Assembly: GCF_017352155.2 (NCBI RefSeq)
Contig: NZ_CP071462.1
Location: 3,596,001 to 3,660,000, forward strand
From: Haloterrigena alkaliphila
Lineage (GTDB): Archaea > Halobacteriota > Halobacteria > Halobacteriales > Natrialbaceae
DNA: 64,000 bases
Direction: 5' to 3'
A program made the position numbers and the translations under genes. The notes beneath the pieces are model-generated. The model had not been told where the DNA came from and searched no databases. It worked only from the letters and a program-made list of their open reading frames with translations. Positions 1 through 8,607 of this stretch are shown piece by piece (the first letter of the stretch is position 1; each line of letters opens with the position of its first letter).

Positions 1-250
1 CGGAAAAGTGTGCTCTCACCGCGAGCGAACGGAGTGAGCGAGCGGGCCGACGACCGACCCGGAGAGCGCGGCGCGAAGCGCCGCGAATAGGCGCGCGGCG
101 AAGCCGCGAGGGGTGGGAGGAGTGCTTTTCATCGAAGCGAAGCGGGATCGAAGATCCCGCGAGGTCCGAGAGAGCGTCGCTTTCTCGAGATTTTCCCGAG
201 GGCGCTCCGGAGGCGCGCCCGCAGCGCAAAAGTTCGGTTGGCATACGTAG
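1..250. repeat. Haloarchaeal dispersed GC-rich intergenic element
   Basis: This gene-free stretch is built of short inverted repeats: ggcgcgaagcgcc near 71-83, cgcggcgaagccgcg near 95-109 and gcgggatcgaagatcccgc near 142-160. It also holds the palindromic motif gagcgaacggagtgagcgag (about 24-43) and an aggagtgcttttcatcgaag block (about 118-137). I recall this combination, with a caaccgaacttttgcg motif on the other strand near the right end, as a very common haloarchaeal intergenic sequence. It has no plausible protein. Its role is unknown; calling it a dispersed repeat is inference. Confidence 0.45.
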
Positions 251-286
251 TTGCTGTTCAGTACAGGGGCTGTATCTCTCCACTGA

Positions 287-706
287 TCATGAATGATTCC
301 GTTCTGGCGATCCTAGCGATTTCGAAACGACCCGTTCTGGACTGATATGGAGGAGGACACGAGGTAACTCTCGGTCGTAGGGATATTCGTCAACACCCCA
401 ATATCGTTGCGCCTGTTGGTCGGTGAATTCTAGTGCCCCCTCTTCGGGCATTTTCTCCACTTCACCACGAACTTCTACATATCGATAGTAGTCGTCGGGA
501 TCGATGATCGTGACCGTCACACGCGGATCATGTTGCACATTCTCGTGTTTGCGCGTTCCCTTATTTGTAGCGACGAGAAGGTGTGTGCCATCGTAATCGG
601 CCCACACTGGCGTGACTTGTGGATGCCCGCTCGGAAGAAACGACGCAATAGTCGCTTTCGCTGGCTTCTCGAACAGATCCAGTGTCTCATCCGGGAGCGT
701 CTCCAT
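287..706 (-). CDS. PPOX-class flavin/F420-dependent oxidoreductase
   Basis: A 139-residue protein of the pyridoxamine-5'-phosphate-oxidase-like split beta-barrel fold. The family binds FMN or F420; in archaea most members are labelled F420-dependent and reduce small substrates. The N-terminal half shows the family pattern: ATIASFLPSGHPQVTPVW, then a strand ending HLLVATNKGTRKHENVQHDP, and VTVTIIDPDDYYRYVEVRGE. The length (about 140 aa) is normal. I chose ATG at 706 because a TATA-like cttattt on the minus strand (729-735) lies about 25 bases upstream, which suits a leaderless transcript. An in-frame ATG at 730 would add eight residues. The gene stands alone. The family is clear; cofactor and substrate are not. 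Confidence 0.8.
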   Translation of the reverse strand: METLPDETLDLFEKPAKATIASFLPSGHPQVTPVWADYDGTHLLVATNKGTRKHENVQHDPRVTVTIIDPDDYYRYVEVRGEVEKMPEEGALEFTDQQAQRYWGVDEYPYDRELPRVLLHISPERVVSKSLGSPERNHS

Positions 707-845
707 ACCCGGAAGAGACGAAGAATGCAAATAAGTCCACCGCTAAAACGATCAATTCGTATCTGTAGTTACCGAATCCGGCGATTCGATTTCGAATGTG
801 CTTCTGAATAAGGAAATCGTACTACTATCTACTGATATCGAACAC

Positions 846-866
846 TGCGCTGGCTGGGATTTGAAC
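846..866 (-). repeat. Exact 21-bp copy of the tRNA-Gly 3' end (att-like)
   Basis: Bases 846-866 are identical and in the same orientation to 1002-1022, the 3' end of the tRNA-Gly gene (discriminator base through the T-loop region). Short duplications of a tRNA 3' end are the usual footprint of tyrosine-recombinase integration at tRNA genes. Only about 135 bases separate the two copies and there is no integrase, so this looks like the scar of a lost or collapsed element. Confidence 0.6.
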
Positions 867-1002
867 AACGCGAAGACGGTCCTGCTCGCTCACTTCGTTC
901 GCTCACAGGCTGCGACTTCTCTCGTTCAAATCCAGTACGATTTCTCCGAACACGATTACTCGCGTTGCTACGCAACGCTCGTGATGTTGTGTTCGGAGAA
1001 AT
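857..1002. repeat. Nested inverted repeats beside tRNA-Gly, with an inverted degenerate tRNA-end copy
   Basis: Two inverted repeats follow one another: ggatttgaac (857-866) with gttcaaatcc (924-933), and atttctccgaacac (940-953) with gtgttcggagaaat (989-1002). Within the second loop a perfect 7-bp hairpin gcgttgc-tac-gcaacgc occupies 962-978. The stretch 924-953 reads as an inverted, partly deleted copy of the tRNA-Gly 3' end plus its 3' flank. The loop of the first repeat holds gctcgctcacttcgttcgct (884-903), related to the palindrome at the left edge of the window. Confidence 0.6.
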
Positions 1003-1072
1003 GCGCTGGCTGGGATTTGAACCCAGGTTGTGACCATGGCAAGGTCACGTGATACCACTACACTACCAGCGC
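1002..1072 (-). tRNA. tRNA-Gly (GCC)
   Basis: The minus strand folds as a 71-nt tRNA. Acceptor arm GCGCTGG pairs with CCAGCGC and is followed by discriminator A (complement of base 1002). The D-loop is of the AGTGGTA type, the anticodon loop reads CTTGCCATG with anticodon GCC, and the T-arm carries GGTTCAAATCC. CCA is not encoded, as is usual in haloarchaea. No intron is seen. Its 3' end is duplicated upstream at 846-866. Confidence 0.95.
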
Positions 1073-1185
1073 CCGGTTGCACTTACATCTACTTCGGGAA
1101 GGGTGTATAAGGGTTGCGAATCGACCCGGCATCGGCATGCCGACACACGCAACTCGACGCCGAAATGCGTACGACGAAACGGCCG

Positions 1186-4100
1186 TCACCGATCGCCATC
1201 GTCCGTCATCGAGAGCGTGAACGAGAAGGTCGACCCCGATCCTGGCTCCGACTCGACCGAGAGGGTGCCGCCGTGGCGCTCGACGATTCGATCGCACAGG
1301 GCGAGTCCGATCCCGGTGCCGCCGTGCTCACCCTGCGAGTGGAGACTCTGGAAGACCTCGAAGATCGCGTCGGTGTCGTCCGGATCGATACCGATTCCCT
1401 GGTCGGCCACGTCGATCTTCCAGCAGTCGTCCGCCGGCTGCCGTTCGGCGGAAAGGTGGACTCGAGGCGGCTCGTCGCCGCTGTACTCGATGGCGTTGTC
1501 CAGCAGGTTCTGGAACAGTTGGCGCAACTGATCGCTGTCGCCCTCGACGCGGGGCAGGGGCTCGGCGGTGATCGTCGCGTCGTGGTCGTCAATCATCACC
1601 TGCAGATCGGTGCGCACGTCCTCGAGCACCGCGTCCAGGTCGACCGGTTCGAACGCGTTTCCGCCCGTCTCGACGCGCGAGTACGCGAGCAGGCCGTCGA
1701 TCATGTCGCGCATGCGCTCGGCGCCGTCGACCGCGAACTCGATGAACTCCTCACCGTCCTCGTCGAAGGCGTCGCCGTACCGGCGCTCGATCAACTGGAG
1801 GTAACTCGAGACCATCCGGAGGGGCTCCTGCAGGTCGTGGGAGGCCGCGTAGGCGAACTGTTCGAGGCGCTCGTTGGACTCCTCGAGTCGCGCGACCAGT
1901 TCCTCGAGTCGCTGCTCGCGTTCGATCTGGTCGGTGATCTCCTGCGTGAAGCTCAGCCCGGCGAAGATCTCGCCGTCGGCGTTCCGCAGCGGCGCCGTCC
2001 AGACCCGCCAGTGCTCGCCGTCGAACGTGATCGTCGTCTTGTCGGTCTCGCCGTCCTCGAGGGCGGCCCGGTACATCGGCTCGAGTTCGCCGACGATATC
2101 GTCGGGGAAGACGTCCGGCATGCGTTCGCCTTCCGTCCGGTCCGCCTCGGGTAAGGTATCGCCCACGATCGCGCCCTCGACCAGCGTGTACCGCATATCG
2201 GCGTCGTAGACGCCGACCGCACCGTTCGGGAAGTTCTCCGCCAGCGTCCGGTAGCGGCGTTCTGACTCCTCGAGCTGTCGTTCGCGGCGTTTCCGCTCGG
2301 TGATATCCGAGATGGCGCCGCTCATCCGCACCGGCTCGCCGTCTTCGTACTCGACCTCGGCGCGTGAGACGACCCACATGACCTCGTCGTCCGCGTTCCG
2401 GACGCGGAACTCGGTCTCGAGTTCGCCCGTCTCCTCGAGGGCGCGCTCGAGTTCGGCCCGCGTCCGCTCCCTGTCCGCCTCGTGAATGGGCTCGAAAAAG
2501 GCGTCCATGGGCGCCCCGTCTGTGGCCGTCTCCGGATCCATGCCGTACGCGTCCGCGAGGAACTCGTCCGCCGTGACGACGTCTTCCTGAACGTCCCACG
2601 TCCAGAGTCCGACGGACGCGGCCTCGGTCGCCATGTCCAGTTGATTTCGGACCTCCCGCAGGTTCCGTTCGCGTTCGCGCTGCTCGGTGACGTCCCGAAC
2701 GAGACAGATGAGTTCGTCGTCGCCGGTGTGGGTCAGCGAGTGCTGGGACAGGAACGTGGTGCCGTCGCTGCGCACGCAGGTCGTCGTGCCGGTCCACTGG
2801 CCCTCCTCCGAGAGCGCCGGGAGGATTTCCTCGACGAACCGGTCGGGATCGGCCTCGATCCCGAGCTCGTTCCAGTGCTTGCCGAGCATTTCCCCGGGCT
2901 CGTACCGGAACGTCTCCGCGTAGGCGTCGTTGACGTAGATGAACTCGCCGTCCTCGTCGAGCAGGCCGATCCCCTCGCGGGCGGCCTCGAGCGCCCGTAT
3001 CACGCGCCGGTGTTCCCGCTCGCGGCGTTTCCGTTCGGAGATGTCCCGCACTACGCCGACCTCCTCCTGTTCGCCGTCGTCGGTCTGCAACGTCGCGAAG
3101 GTGCCCTCGGCCGGAACGCTGCTCCCGTCCGCCCGCTGAATCTCCGCTTCCATAGCCGGCGAGTTCGAGTCGTCGTCGGTCGCCGACGGCAGTCGCTGCT
3201 TCGACTCCTCGACCGTGGCTTCGTCGACGACGAGGGAGGCGTGCTCGCCGATCAGCTCCTCGCGGTCGTACCCGGTCAACTGCGCGTACGCCTCGTTGAC
3301 CATCGTGAACCGCCCGTCCTCGTTTTTCACGTAGATCCCGTCGTTGATCGTCTCGACGATCGTCTCGTACTTGGTCAGTTCCCGCTCGCGCTCCTCCCGG
3401 TCGGTGACGTCGCGACCGATCCCGGCCAAAACGGGTTTTCCGTCGGGATTCTCGAGCCTCCCCGCGACGAATTCGTAGGGGATCCGCTCGCCGCTCTTGG
3501 TGCGGATCTCCACCTCGAGTCGCGCGCTCCCCGTTTCGAAAACCTCGGCGATCCCCGCTGCGGTCCGCTCGTGGTACTCCTCGGCGACGAACTCGAGCGG
3601 CGATATCGACTCGATCTCGGCGTCGGCGTAGCCGGTGACCGCGGTCAGGGTGTCGTTCCACTGCTGGAAGGTGCCGTCCTCGTCGACGACGTAGAACATG
3701 TCGTCGACCGCGTCGAGAATGCCGTCGGTGTACGCCCTGTACCGCTCGAGTTGGGTCTCGCGCTCGCGCAGTTGTCGCTCCGTTTCGATCCGATCGATCG
3801 CCCCCGCGAGGACGTTCGCGACGCTTCGGACGAAGGTGGCGTCGTGTTCGGCGAACGAGCGGCGATCGCTCGCGTAGATACCGAGGACGCCCCACGGCTC
3901 CTCGAGGGAGCCGATTACGACGCTGATCCCGCTCACGACGTCGTGATCGGTGAGTAGCTCGGAGCCGGAGACGGACTCGTCGCTACGAAGATCCTCGATA
4001 ACGACCGGTTCCGCGGAGTGCAGTGCGTGGCCCGTCGCCGACTCTCGATCGGCGGACACCGTCGCGGTGCCGACGAGCCCGTCTCGCCAGCCGGCGCCCG

Positions 4101-4323
4101 CTCGTAACGCGGCCTCCCGTCCGTCCGACGTTAGCTCGAACACGCCCGCGTATTCGGTACCGAGCGTCTCCGCGACGGCCGTCGCCGTCTCTCGAAGCAA
4201 CCCGTCGAGAGGCTCGGGTTCCAGGGCCCGCTGGCCGAGGTCGGCGATCACCTCCTGCTGGTGAATTCGGCTCTCGAGTTCGGCCTCCGTCGGCGAGGGC
4301 GATTCCATTACTACCGAGACCAT
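1186..4323 (-). CDS. GAF / five-PAS sensor histidine kinase
   Basis: A 1045-residue soluble sensor kinase with no membrane segment. After a short coiled start there is a GAF domain (about 25-180), then five PAS/PAC units (about 195-810) separated by helical linkers of the ITERKRRERQLEESERRY kind. A HisKA domain follows, with its phospho-acceptor His near residue 829 (AASHDLQEPLRM), then an HATPase domain with N box (FQNLLDNAIEYSGD), G1 (DVADQGIGIDPDD) and G2 (GGTGIGLAL). It should autophosphorylate in response to a cytoplasmic or small-molecule signal. No response regulator lies beside it, so it is an orphan here. The start is ATG 4323; ATG 4308 is possible. The kinase core nearly matches the one encoded at 58936-61395. 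Confidence 0.93.
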   Translation of the reverse strand: MVSVVMESPSPTEAELESRIHQQEVIADLGQRALEPEPLDGLLRETATAVAETLGTEYAGVFELTSDGREAALRAGAGWRDGLVGTATVSADRESATGHALHSAEPVVIEDLRSDESVSGSELLTDHDVVSGISVVIGSLEEPWGVLGIYASDRRSFAEHDATFVRSVANVLAGAIDRIETERQLRERETQLERYRAYTDGILDAVDDMFYVVDEDGTFQQWNDTLTAVTGYADAEIESISPLEFVAEEYHERTAAGIAEVFETGSARLEVEIRTKSGERIPYEFVAGRLENPDGKPVLAGIGRDVTDREERERELTKYETIVETINDGIYVKNEDGRFTMVNEAYAQLTGYDREELIGEHASLVVDEATVEESKQRLPSATDDDSNSPAMEAEIQRADGSSVPAEGTFATLQTDDGEQEEVGVVRDISERKRREREHRRVIRALEAAREGIGLLDEDGEFIYVNDAYAETFRYEPGEMLGKHWNELGIEADPDRFVEEILPALSEEGQWTGTTTCVRSDGTTFLSQHSLTHTGDDELICLVRDVTEQRERERNLREVRNQLDMATEAASVGLWTWDVQEDVVTADEFLADAYGMDPETATDGAPMDAFFEPIHEADRERTRAELERALEETGELETEFRVRNADDEVMWVVSRAEVEYEDGEPVRMSGAISDITERKRRERQLEESERRYRTLAENFPNGAVGVYDADMRYTLVEGAIVGDTLPEADRTEGERMPDVFPDDIVGELEPMYRAALEDGETDKTTITFDGEHWRVWTAPLRNADGEIFAGLSFTQEITDQIEREQRLEELVARLEESNERLEQFAYAASHDLQEPLRMVSSYLQLIERRYGDAFDEDGEEFIEFAVDGAERMRDMIDGLLAYSRVETGGNAFEPVDLDAVLEDVRTDLQVMIDDHDATITAEPLPRVEGDSDQLRQLFQNLLDNAIEYSGDEPPRVHLSAERQPADDCWKIDVADQGIGIDPDDTDAIFEVFQSLHSQGEHGGTGIGLALCDRIVERHGGTLSVESEPGSGSTFSFTLSMTDDGDR

Positions 4324-4488
4324 GTGTGTTAGAACGGTAAAATTCCTCGGTACGACAACGTCGAATTCGTGTCACATTGCGCATCACTACTCGCGCCGAT
4401 CTCGACACGTCACCGCGAGTGAGTGTGTGCCTTCACGGCACGAATCCGGGGGTGTGAGGCGTTCACAGCCGGAATCGAATCCGCTACC

Positions 4489-4496
4489 CTTTTAAG
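4489..4496 (+). promoter_or_regulatory. TATA-like box of the ribosomal superoperon
   Basis: The sequence ccttttaag lies about 60 bases before the first gene of the superoperon and fits the haloarchaeal TATA consensus. A transcript would start near 4520. No other equally good promoter is seen between here and secY, so it may drive the whole cluster; internal promoters cannot be excluded. Confidence 0.5.
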
Positions 4497-4552
4497 ACCC
4501 TATCCGCAACACATCGCTACAGTCTAGTGACGCGGCGCCGAAGCGTTTCGGC

Positions 4553-5425
4553 ATGACCGTCAGCGTACTCGTCCCGTCGTCACTCTCCCGGGAAGCCGAG
4601 GACAAACGCGAGGCGACTCGCAAACTCGGATACGTCGCCCGCGCGGCGACGATCTTCCGGGCCGATCGCCTGATCGTCTATCCCGACCGGGACGGCGAAA
4701 CGGGGCGATTCGACGGCGGGTTCGTAAGCACCGTCTTGCGGTACGCCGCAACGCCGCCATACCTCCGCAACGAGGCATGGGGGATGCGGGACGAACTGGA
4801 GTACGCGGGCGTCTTGCCGCCGCTCCGCGCCATGTCACAGACCGGCTCCGAATCGAACGGTTCGGGGTCGTCAAGACAAGGGATCGTGACCGAGGTCGGA
4901 CCTGAAGGGCGCGTCCGGGTCAATTGCGGACTGCAACACCCAATCTCCCTCAACGTGCCTCCAGCAATGGAGGTCGAGGAGGGGGAGCGCGTGACCGTCA
5001 GGATCTCTTCGCGACGACCGGTCCGGGCGAAGCTCGAAGACGGCCCCCTTCCGGGGCTGTCAGTCGAGCGGACGGACCTCTCCGCAGCACTCGGCCGTGA
5101 GGACGCCGGCGTCTGCATCGCCGCCTCCCGATTCGGTGAGCATCTCACCGTCGGGCGGCTCGAGACGCTGGCCGGACGCGTCCGCGACGGAATGACCGTC
5201 GCGTTCGGCGCGCCCGAGCGAGGGCTGCCGGATATCCTCGGAATCGAGGCATCCGCCGTCACGGCTGCACAGGACGCAGACGACGACGGGGATGACGGAG
5301 TCGAACCCACAGCCGATCCGGGGTTCGACCTCTGGCTAAACACGGTTCCGGATCAGGGAAGCGAGGTCGTGCGAACGGAGGAGGCTCTGTTCGCTACCCT
5401 CGCCCCCCTCTCACTGAGAGAGTGA
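4553..5425 (+). CDS. SPOUT-type putative RNA methyltransferase (DUF171 family)
   Basis: A 290-residue protein of the archaeal family annotated as putative RNA uridine N3 methyltransferase, formerly DUF171 (COG2106). The N-terminal half (TVSVLVPSSLSREAEDKREA, then KLGYVARAATIFRADRLIVY) and the C-terminal half (GVCIAASRFGEHL, then VAFGAPERGLPDILG) make up a trefoil-knot SAM-binding fold. Residues about 105-165 form an inserted OB-like domain (QGIVTEVGPEGRVRVNCG). It heads the ribosomal superoperon and ends 4 bases before rpl3, a linkage that suggests a role in ribosome biogenesis. The family is secure; the target base is not known from the sequence. Confidence 0.85.
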   Translation: MTVSVLVPSSLSREAEDKREATRKLGYVARAATIFRADRLIVYPDRDGETGRFDGGFVSTVLRYAATPPYLRNEAWGMRDELEYAGVLPPLRAMSQTGSESNGSGSSRQGIVTEVGPEGRVRVNCGLQHPISLNVPPAMEVEEGERVTVRISSRRPVRAKLEDGPLPGLSVERTDLSAALGREDAGVCIAASRFGEHLTVGRLETLAGRVRDGMTVAFGAPERGLPDILGIEASAVTAAQDADDDGDDGVEPTADPGFDLWLNTVPDQGSEVVRTEEALFATLAPLSLRE

Positions 5426-5429
5426 TAGA

Positions 5430-6449
5430 ATGCCACAAGCAAATTCACCACGCAAAGGCTCACTCGGGTTCGGCCCACGAAAGCGTGCGACCAGCGAGGT
5501 CCCGCGCTTCAACTCGTGGCCGGACGACGAAGGACAGCCGACGCTCCAGGGTTTCGCGGGCTACAAGGCCGGCATGACCCACGTCGTCATGGTCGACGAT
5601 CAAGCGAACTCGCCGACCGAGGGGATGGAACAGACCGTCCCCGTGACGATCGTGGAGACGCCGCCGATGCGCGCCGTCGCCCTGCGTGCGTACGAAGACA
5701 CGCCGTATGGAAAGCAACCGATCACCGAGGTCTGGACCGACGAGTTCGTTCCCGAACTCGACCGCGTCCTCGACCTCCCCGGTGACGACTACGACACCGA
5801 CGCCGCCGAAGACGAGCTTCGGGGCCTCCTCGAGGAGGGACGCGTCGACGACGTCCGCGTCATCACGCACACGGTTCCGACCGAGGTCCCCTCGGTCCCC
5901 AAGAAGAAACCGGACGTGATGGAGACGCGCGTCGGGGGCGGTTCCGTCGACGAGCGCGTCGACTTCGCCCTCGAGATCGTCGCCGACGGCGGCGAACACG
6001 TCATGAACGACGTGTTCCGCGCCGGCGAGTACGTCGACGCCAGCGGCGTCACGAAAGGGAAAGGGACCCAGGGTCCCGTCAAGCGATGGGGCGTCCAGAA
6101 ACGAAAGGGCAAGCACGCCCGGCAGGGATGGCGCCGCCGCATCGGGAACCTCGGTCCCTGGAATCCGTCCCGCGTTCGGTCGACGGTCCCCCAGCAAGGG
6201 CAGACCGGCTACCACCAGCGGACGGAACTGAACAAGCGCCTCGTCGACATCGGCGACGGCGCCGACGCGACGGTCGACGGCGGCTTCGTCAACTACGGCG
6301 AAGTCGACGGACCGCACACGCTGATCAAGGGCTCGCTCCCCGGGCCGCAAAAGCGCCTCGTGCGCTTCCGCCCGGCGATCCGACCCGGAGGCCAGCCGCG
6401 CCTCGACCCCGAGGTCCGGTACGTCTCCACCGCATCTAACCAGGGATAA
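5430..6449 (+). CDS. rpl3: 50S ribosomal protein L3 (uL3)
   Basis: A 339-residue archaeal uL3, which binds 23S rRNA near the peptidyl-transferase centre and is an early assembly protein. The N-terminus (PRKGSLGFGPRKRA), the GYKAGMTHVVMVDD segment and the basic loop KGKGTQGPVKRWGVQKRKGK with HARQGWRRRIGNLGPWNPSR are archaeal/eukaryal hallmarks. ATG 5430 follows the stop of the methyltransferase by 4 bases, and rpl4 follows 3 bases after the stop. It opens the rpl3-rpl4-rpl23-rpl2 block that corresponds to the bacterial S10 operon. Confidence 0.98.
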   Translation: MPQANSPRKGSLGFGPRKRATSEVPRFNSWPDDEGQPTLQGFAGYKAGMTHVVMVDDQANSPTEGMEQTVPVTIVETPPMRAVALRAYEDTPYGKQPITEVWTDEFVPELDRVLDLPGDDYDTDAAEDELRGLLEEGRVDDVRVITHTVPTEVPSVPKKKPDVMETRVGGGSVDERVDFALEIVADGGEHVMNDVFRAGEYVDASGVTKGKGTQGPVKRWGVQKRKGKHARQGWRRRIGNLGPWNPSRVRSTVPQQGQTGYHQRTELNKRLVDIGDGADATVDGGFVNYGEVDGPHTLIKGSLPGPQKRLVRFRPAIRPGGQPRLDPEVRYVSTASNQG

Positions 6450-6452
6450 CAC

Positions 6453-7205
6453 ATGGAAGCAACAGTACGCGACCTGGACGGCTCGGACGCGGATACGGTC
6501 GAGCTCCCGGCGGTCTTCGAGACCACCTACCGCCCGGACCTGATCGCCCGCGCGGTCCGCGTCGCCCAGGCAAACCGGAAACAGGACTACGGCGCCGACG
6601 AGTTCGCCGGCATGCGAACGCCGGCCGAATCGTTCGGTAGCGGCCGCGGGATGGCCCACGTCCCCCGACAGGAGGGACGCGGTCGCCGCGTTCCCCAGAC
6701 CGTCAAGGGACGCAAGGCTCACCCGCCGAAGGCCGAGAAGGACCAGTCCGAATCGATCAACACGAAAGCAAAGAAACTGGCCGTTCGCAGCGCCATCGCT
6801 GCGACGACCGACGCCGAACTCGTCGCCGAGCGCGGCCACGAGTTCGACGAGGACGTCGAGACCCCCGTCGTCGTGAGCGACGACTTCGAGGACCTCCAGA
6901 AGACGAAGGAGGTCGTCGAGTTCCTCGAGGCCGCAGGCCTCGCGGACGACATCCAGCGCGCCGACGAGGGCAAGAGCATCCGCTCGGGTCGCGGCAAGAC
7001 CCGCGGACGCAAGTACAAACAGCCCAAGTCGATCCTCTTCGTCACCTCGAGCGAGTCCGGCCCGTCACGCGGCGCCCGGAACCTCGCCGGAGCCGACGTC
7101 ACGACGGCCGCGGAGGTCAACGCGGAGAATCTCGCGCCCGGCGCCCAGCCGGGTCGACTGACCGTCTGGACCGAGAGCGCACTCGAGGAGGTGGCCGACC
7201 GATGA
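6453..7205 (+). CDS. rpl4: 50S ribosomal protein L4 (uL4, L4e)
   Basis: A 250-residue archaeal uL4. Its long loop, seen here as the Arg/Gly-rich stretch FGSGRGMAHVPRQEGRGRR, reaches into the exit-tunnel wall. The C-terminal half has RGKTRGRKYKQPKSILFVTS, typical of L4e. The start ATG 6453 gives the expected METATVRDLDG-like N-terminus (MEATVRDLDG). The stop overlaps the rpl23 start by 4 bases (ATGA), suggesting translational coupling. Confidence 0.98.
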   Translation: MEATVRDLDGSDADTVELPAVFETTYRPDLIARAVRVAQANRKQDYGADEFAGMRTPAESFGSGRGMAHVPRQEGRGRRVPQTVKGRKAHPPKAEKDQSESINTKAKKLAVRSAIAATTDAELVAERGHEFDEDVETPVVVSDDFEDLQKTKEVVEFLEAAGLADDIQRADEGKSIRSGRGKTRGRKYKQPKSILFVTSSESGPSRGARNLAGADVTTAAEVNAENLAPGAQPGRLTVWTESALEEVADR

Positions 7206-7456
7206 GCACGCACATCGAACACCCGCTCGTGACGGAGAAGGCGATGAACGACATGGACTTCGAGAACAAGCTCCAGTTCGTCGTCAACCCCGACGCCACC
7301 AAACCCGAGATCCGCGAGGAAGTCGAGGAGCGATTCGACATCGCGGTTCAGGACATCAACACGCAGGTAACGATGAAAGGCAAGAAGAAAGCGATCATCA
7401 AACTGTCCGAGGACGACGACGCACAGGAAGTCGCCTCGCGAATCGGGGTGTTCTGA
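7202..7456 (+). CDS. rpl23: 50S ribosomal protein L23 (uL23)
   Basis: An 84-residue uL23, which sits at the tunnel exit and is a docking site for SRP and the translocon. Recognised by HPLVTEKAMNDMDFENKLQF at the N-terminus and the C-terminal MKGKKKAIIKLSEDD strand. The length is typical for haloarchaea. It overlaps the end of rpl4 by 4 bases and rpl2 starts 2 bases after its stop. Confidence 0.97.
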   Translation: MSTHIEHPLVTEKAMNDMDFENKLQFVVNPDATKPEIREEVEERFDIAVQDINTQVTMKGKKKAIIKLSEDDDAQEVASRIGVF

Positions 7457-7458
7457 GA

Positions 7459-8181
7459 ATGGGACGCCGCATTCAAGGACAGCGACGCGGACGCGGGACC
7501 TCGACGTTCCGCGCCCCCTCGCACCGCTACAAGGCGAAGCTCGATCACAAGAAGACCGAGGACGACGACGTCGTCCGCGGGACGGTCGTGGACATCGAAC
7601 ACGACCCCGCGCGATCGGCGCCCGTCGCCGCCATCGAGTTCGAGGACGGCGAACAGCGCCTCGTCCTCGTCCCGGAAGGAATCAGCGTCGGCGAGGAGAT
7701 TCAGGTCGGCGTCTCCGCCGAGATCAAGCCCGGCAACACGCTGCCGCTGGCCGAGATCCCGGAAGGCGTGCCGGTCTGTAACGTCGAGGCGAACCAGGGC
7801 GACGGCGGTCGATTCGCCCGCGCCTCGGGGACCAACGCGGACCTGATCACCCACGACCGCAACGCGGCGGTCATCCAACTGCCCAGCGGCGAGGTCAAGC
7901 GCCTCGATCCGCAGTGTCGCGCCACCATCGGCGTCGTCGCCGGCGGCGGCCGCACGGAGAAGCCGATGGTCAAGGCAGGGAACAAGTACCACAAGATGAA
8001 AGCCCGCGGGACCAAGTGGCCCCGCGTCCGCGGTGTGGCGATGAACGCCGTCGACCACCCCTTCGGTGGCGGCGGCCGCCAGCACCCCGGCAAACCCAAG
8101 TCCGTCTCGCGGGACGCCCCGCCGGGACGGAAGGTCGGTGACATTTCCTCGCGCCGTACCGGTCGAGGTGGAAACAAATGA
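7459..8181 (+). CDS. rpl2: 50S ribosomal protein L2 (uL2)
   Basis: A 240-residue uL2, needed for subunit association and peptidyl-transferase activity. It begins [20 protein letters not shown] and carries the diagnostic C-terminal [19 protein letters not shown], which holds the universally conserved histidine region near the active centre. The last bases overlap rps19 by 4 bases. Confidence 0.98.
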   Translation: MGRRIQGQRRGRGTSTFRAPSHRYKAKLDHKKTEDDDVVRGTVVDIEHDPARSAPVAAIEFEDGEQRLVLVPEGISVGEEIQVGVSAEIKPGNTLPLAEIPEGVPVCNVEANQGDGGRFARASGTNADLITHDRNAAVIQLPSGEVKRLDPQCRATIGVVAGGGRTEKPMVKAGNKYHKMKARGTKWPRVRGVAMNAVDHPFGGGGRQHPGKPKSVSRDAPPGRKVGDISSRRTGRGGNK

Positions 8182-8600
8182 GTCAGGAGTACAGAACCGG
8201 CCGCGAAGGTGAGTTCACCTACCGCGGTCACACGCTCGACGAGTTGCAGGAGCTGGAGCTCGACGAGGTTGCCGAACTGCTGCCCGCTCGCATGCGGCGA
8301 AGTATCGAACGCGGTCTCTCCGTCGAGAAGCAGAAGCTGCTCGAGAAGGCCCGCGAGAAAGAAGAGGAAGAGACCGCGAACGCGCCGATCCGCACGCACC
8401 TCCGGGACATGCCGATCCTGCCGGAGTTCGTCGGCCTGACCTTCGAGGTCTACACCGGCCAGTCGTTCGAGCGCGTTCGCGTCGAACCCGAGATGATCGG
8501 ACACTATCTCGGCGAGTTCCAGCTGACCCGCACGTCCGTCGAACACGGACAGGCCGGGATCGGTGCGACTCGCTCCTCGAAGTTCGTCCCACTGAAGTGA
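8178..8600 (+). CDS. rps19: 30S ribosomal protein S19 (uS19)
   Basis: A 140-residue archaeal uS19 of the head of the small subunit. The long N-terminal part ([20 protein letters not shown]) is the archaeal/eukaryal extension, and the core has [19 protein letters not shown] and the end [12 protein letters not shown]. Start ATG 8178 overlaps the rpl2 stop by 4 bases. A gtgatc stretch just past the stop can serve as Shine-Dalgarno for rpl22. Confidence 0.98.
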   Translation: MSQEYRTGREGEFTYRGHTLDELQELELDEVAELLPARMRRSIERGLSVEKQKLLEKAREKEEEETANAPIRTHLRDMPILPEFVGLTFEVYTGQSFERVRVEPEMIGHYLGEFQLTRTSVEHGQAGIGATRSSKFVPLK

Positions 8601-8607
8601 TCACCGT

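Noticed and set aside
1114-2154. A long plus-strand open frame over the left histidine kinase
   Set aside because: It is the antisense shadow of the kinase gene; GC-rich coding DNA leaves long open frames on the other strand. The product has no family features.
2482-3957. A 491-codon plus-strand frame
   Set aside because: It lies fully within the kinase gene on the opposite strand; the true product has clear GAF, PAS and HATPase motifs.
5460-6839. A 459-codon minus-strand frame
   Set aside because: It overlays rpl3 and rpl4, which are certain from sequence.
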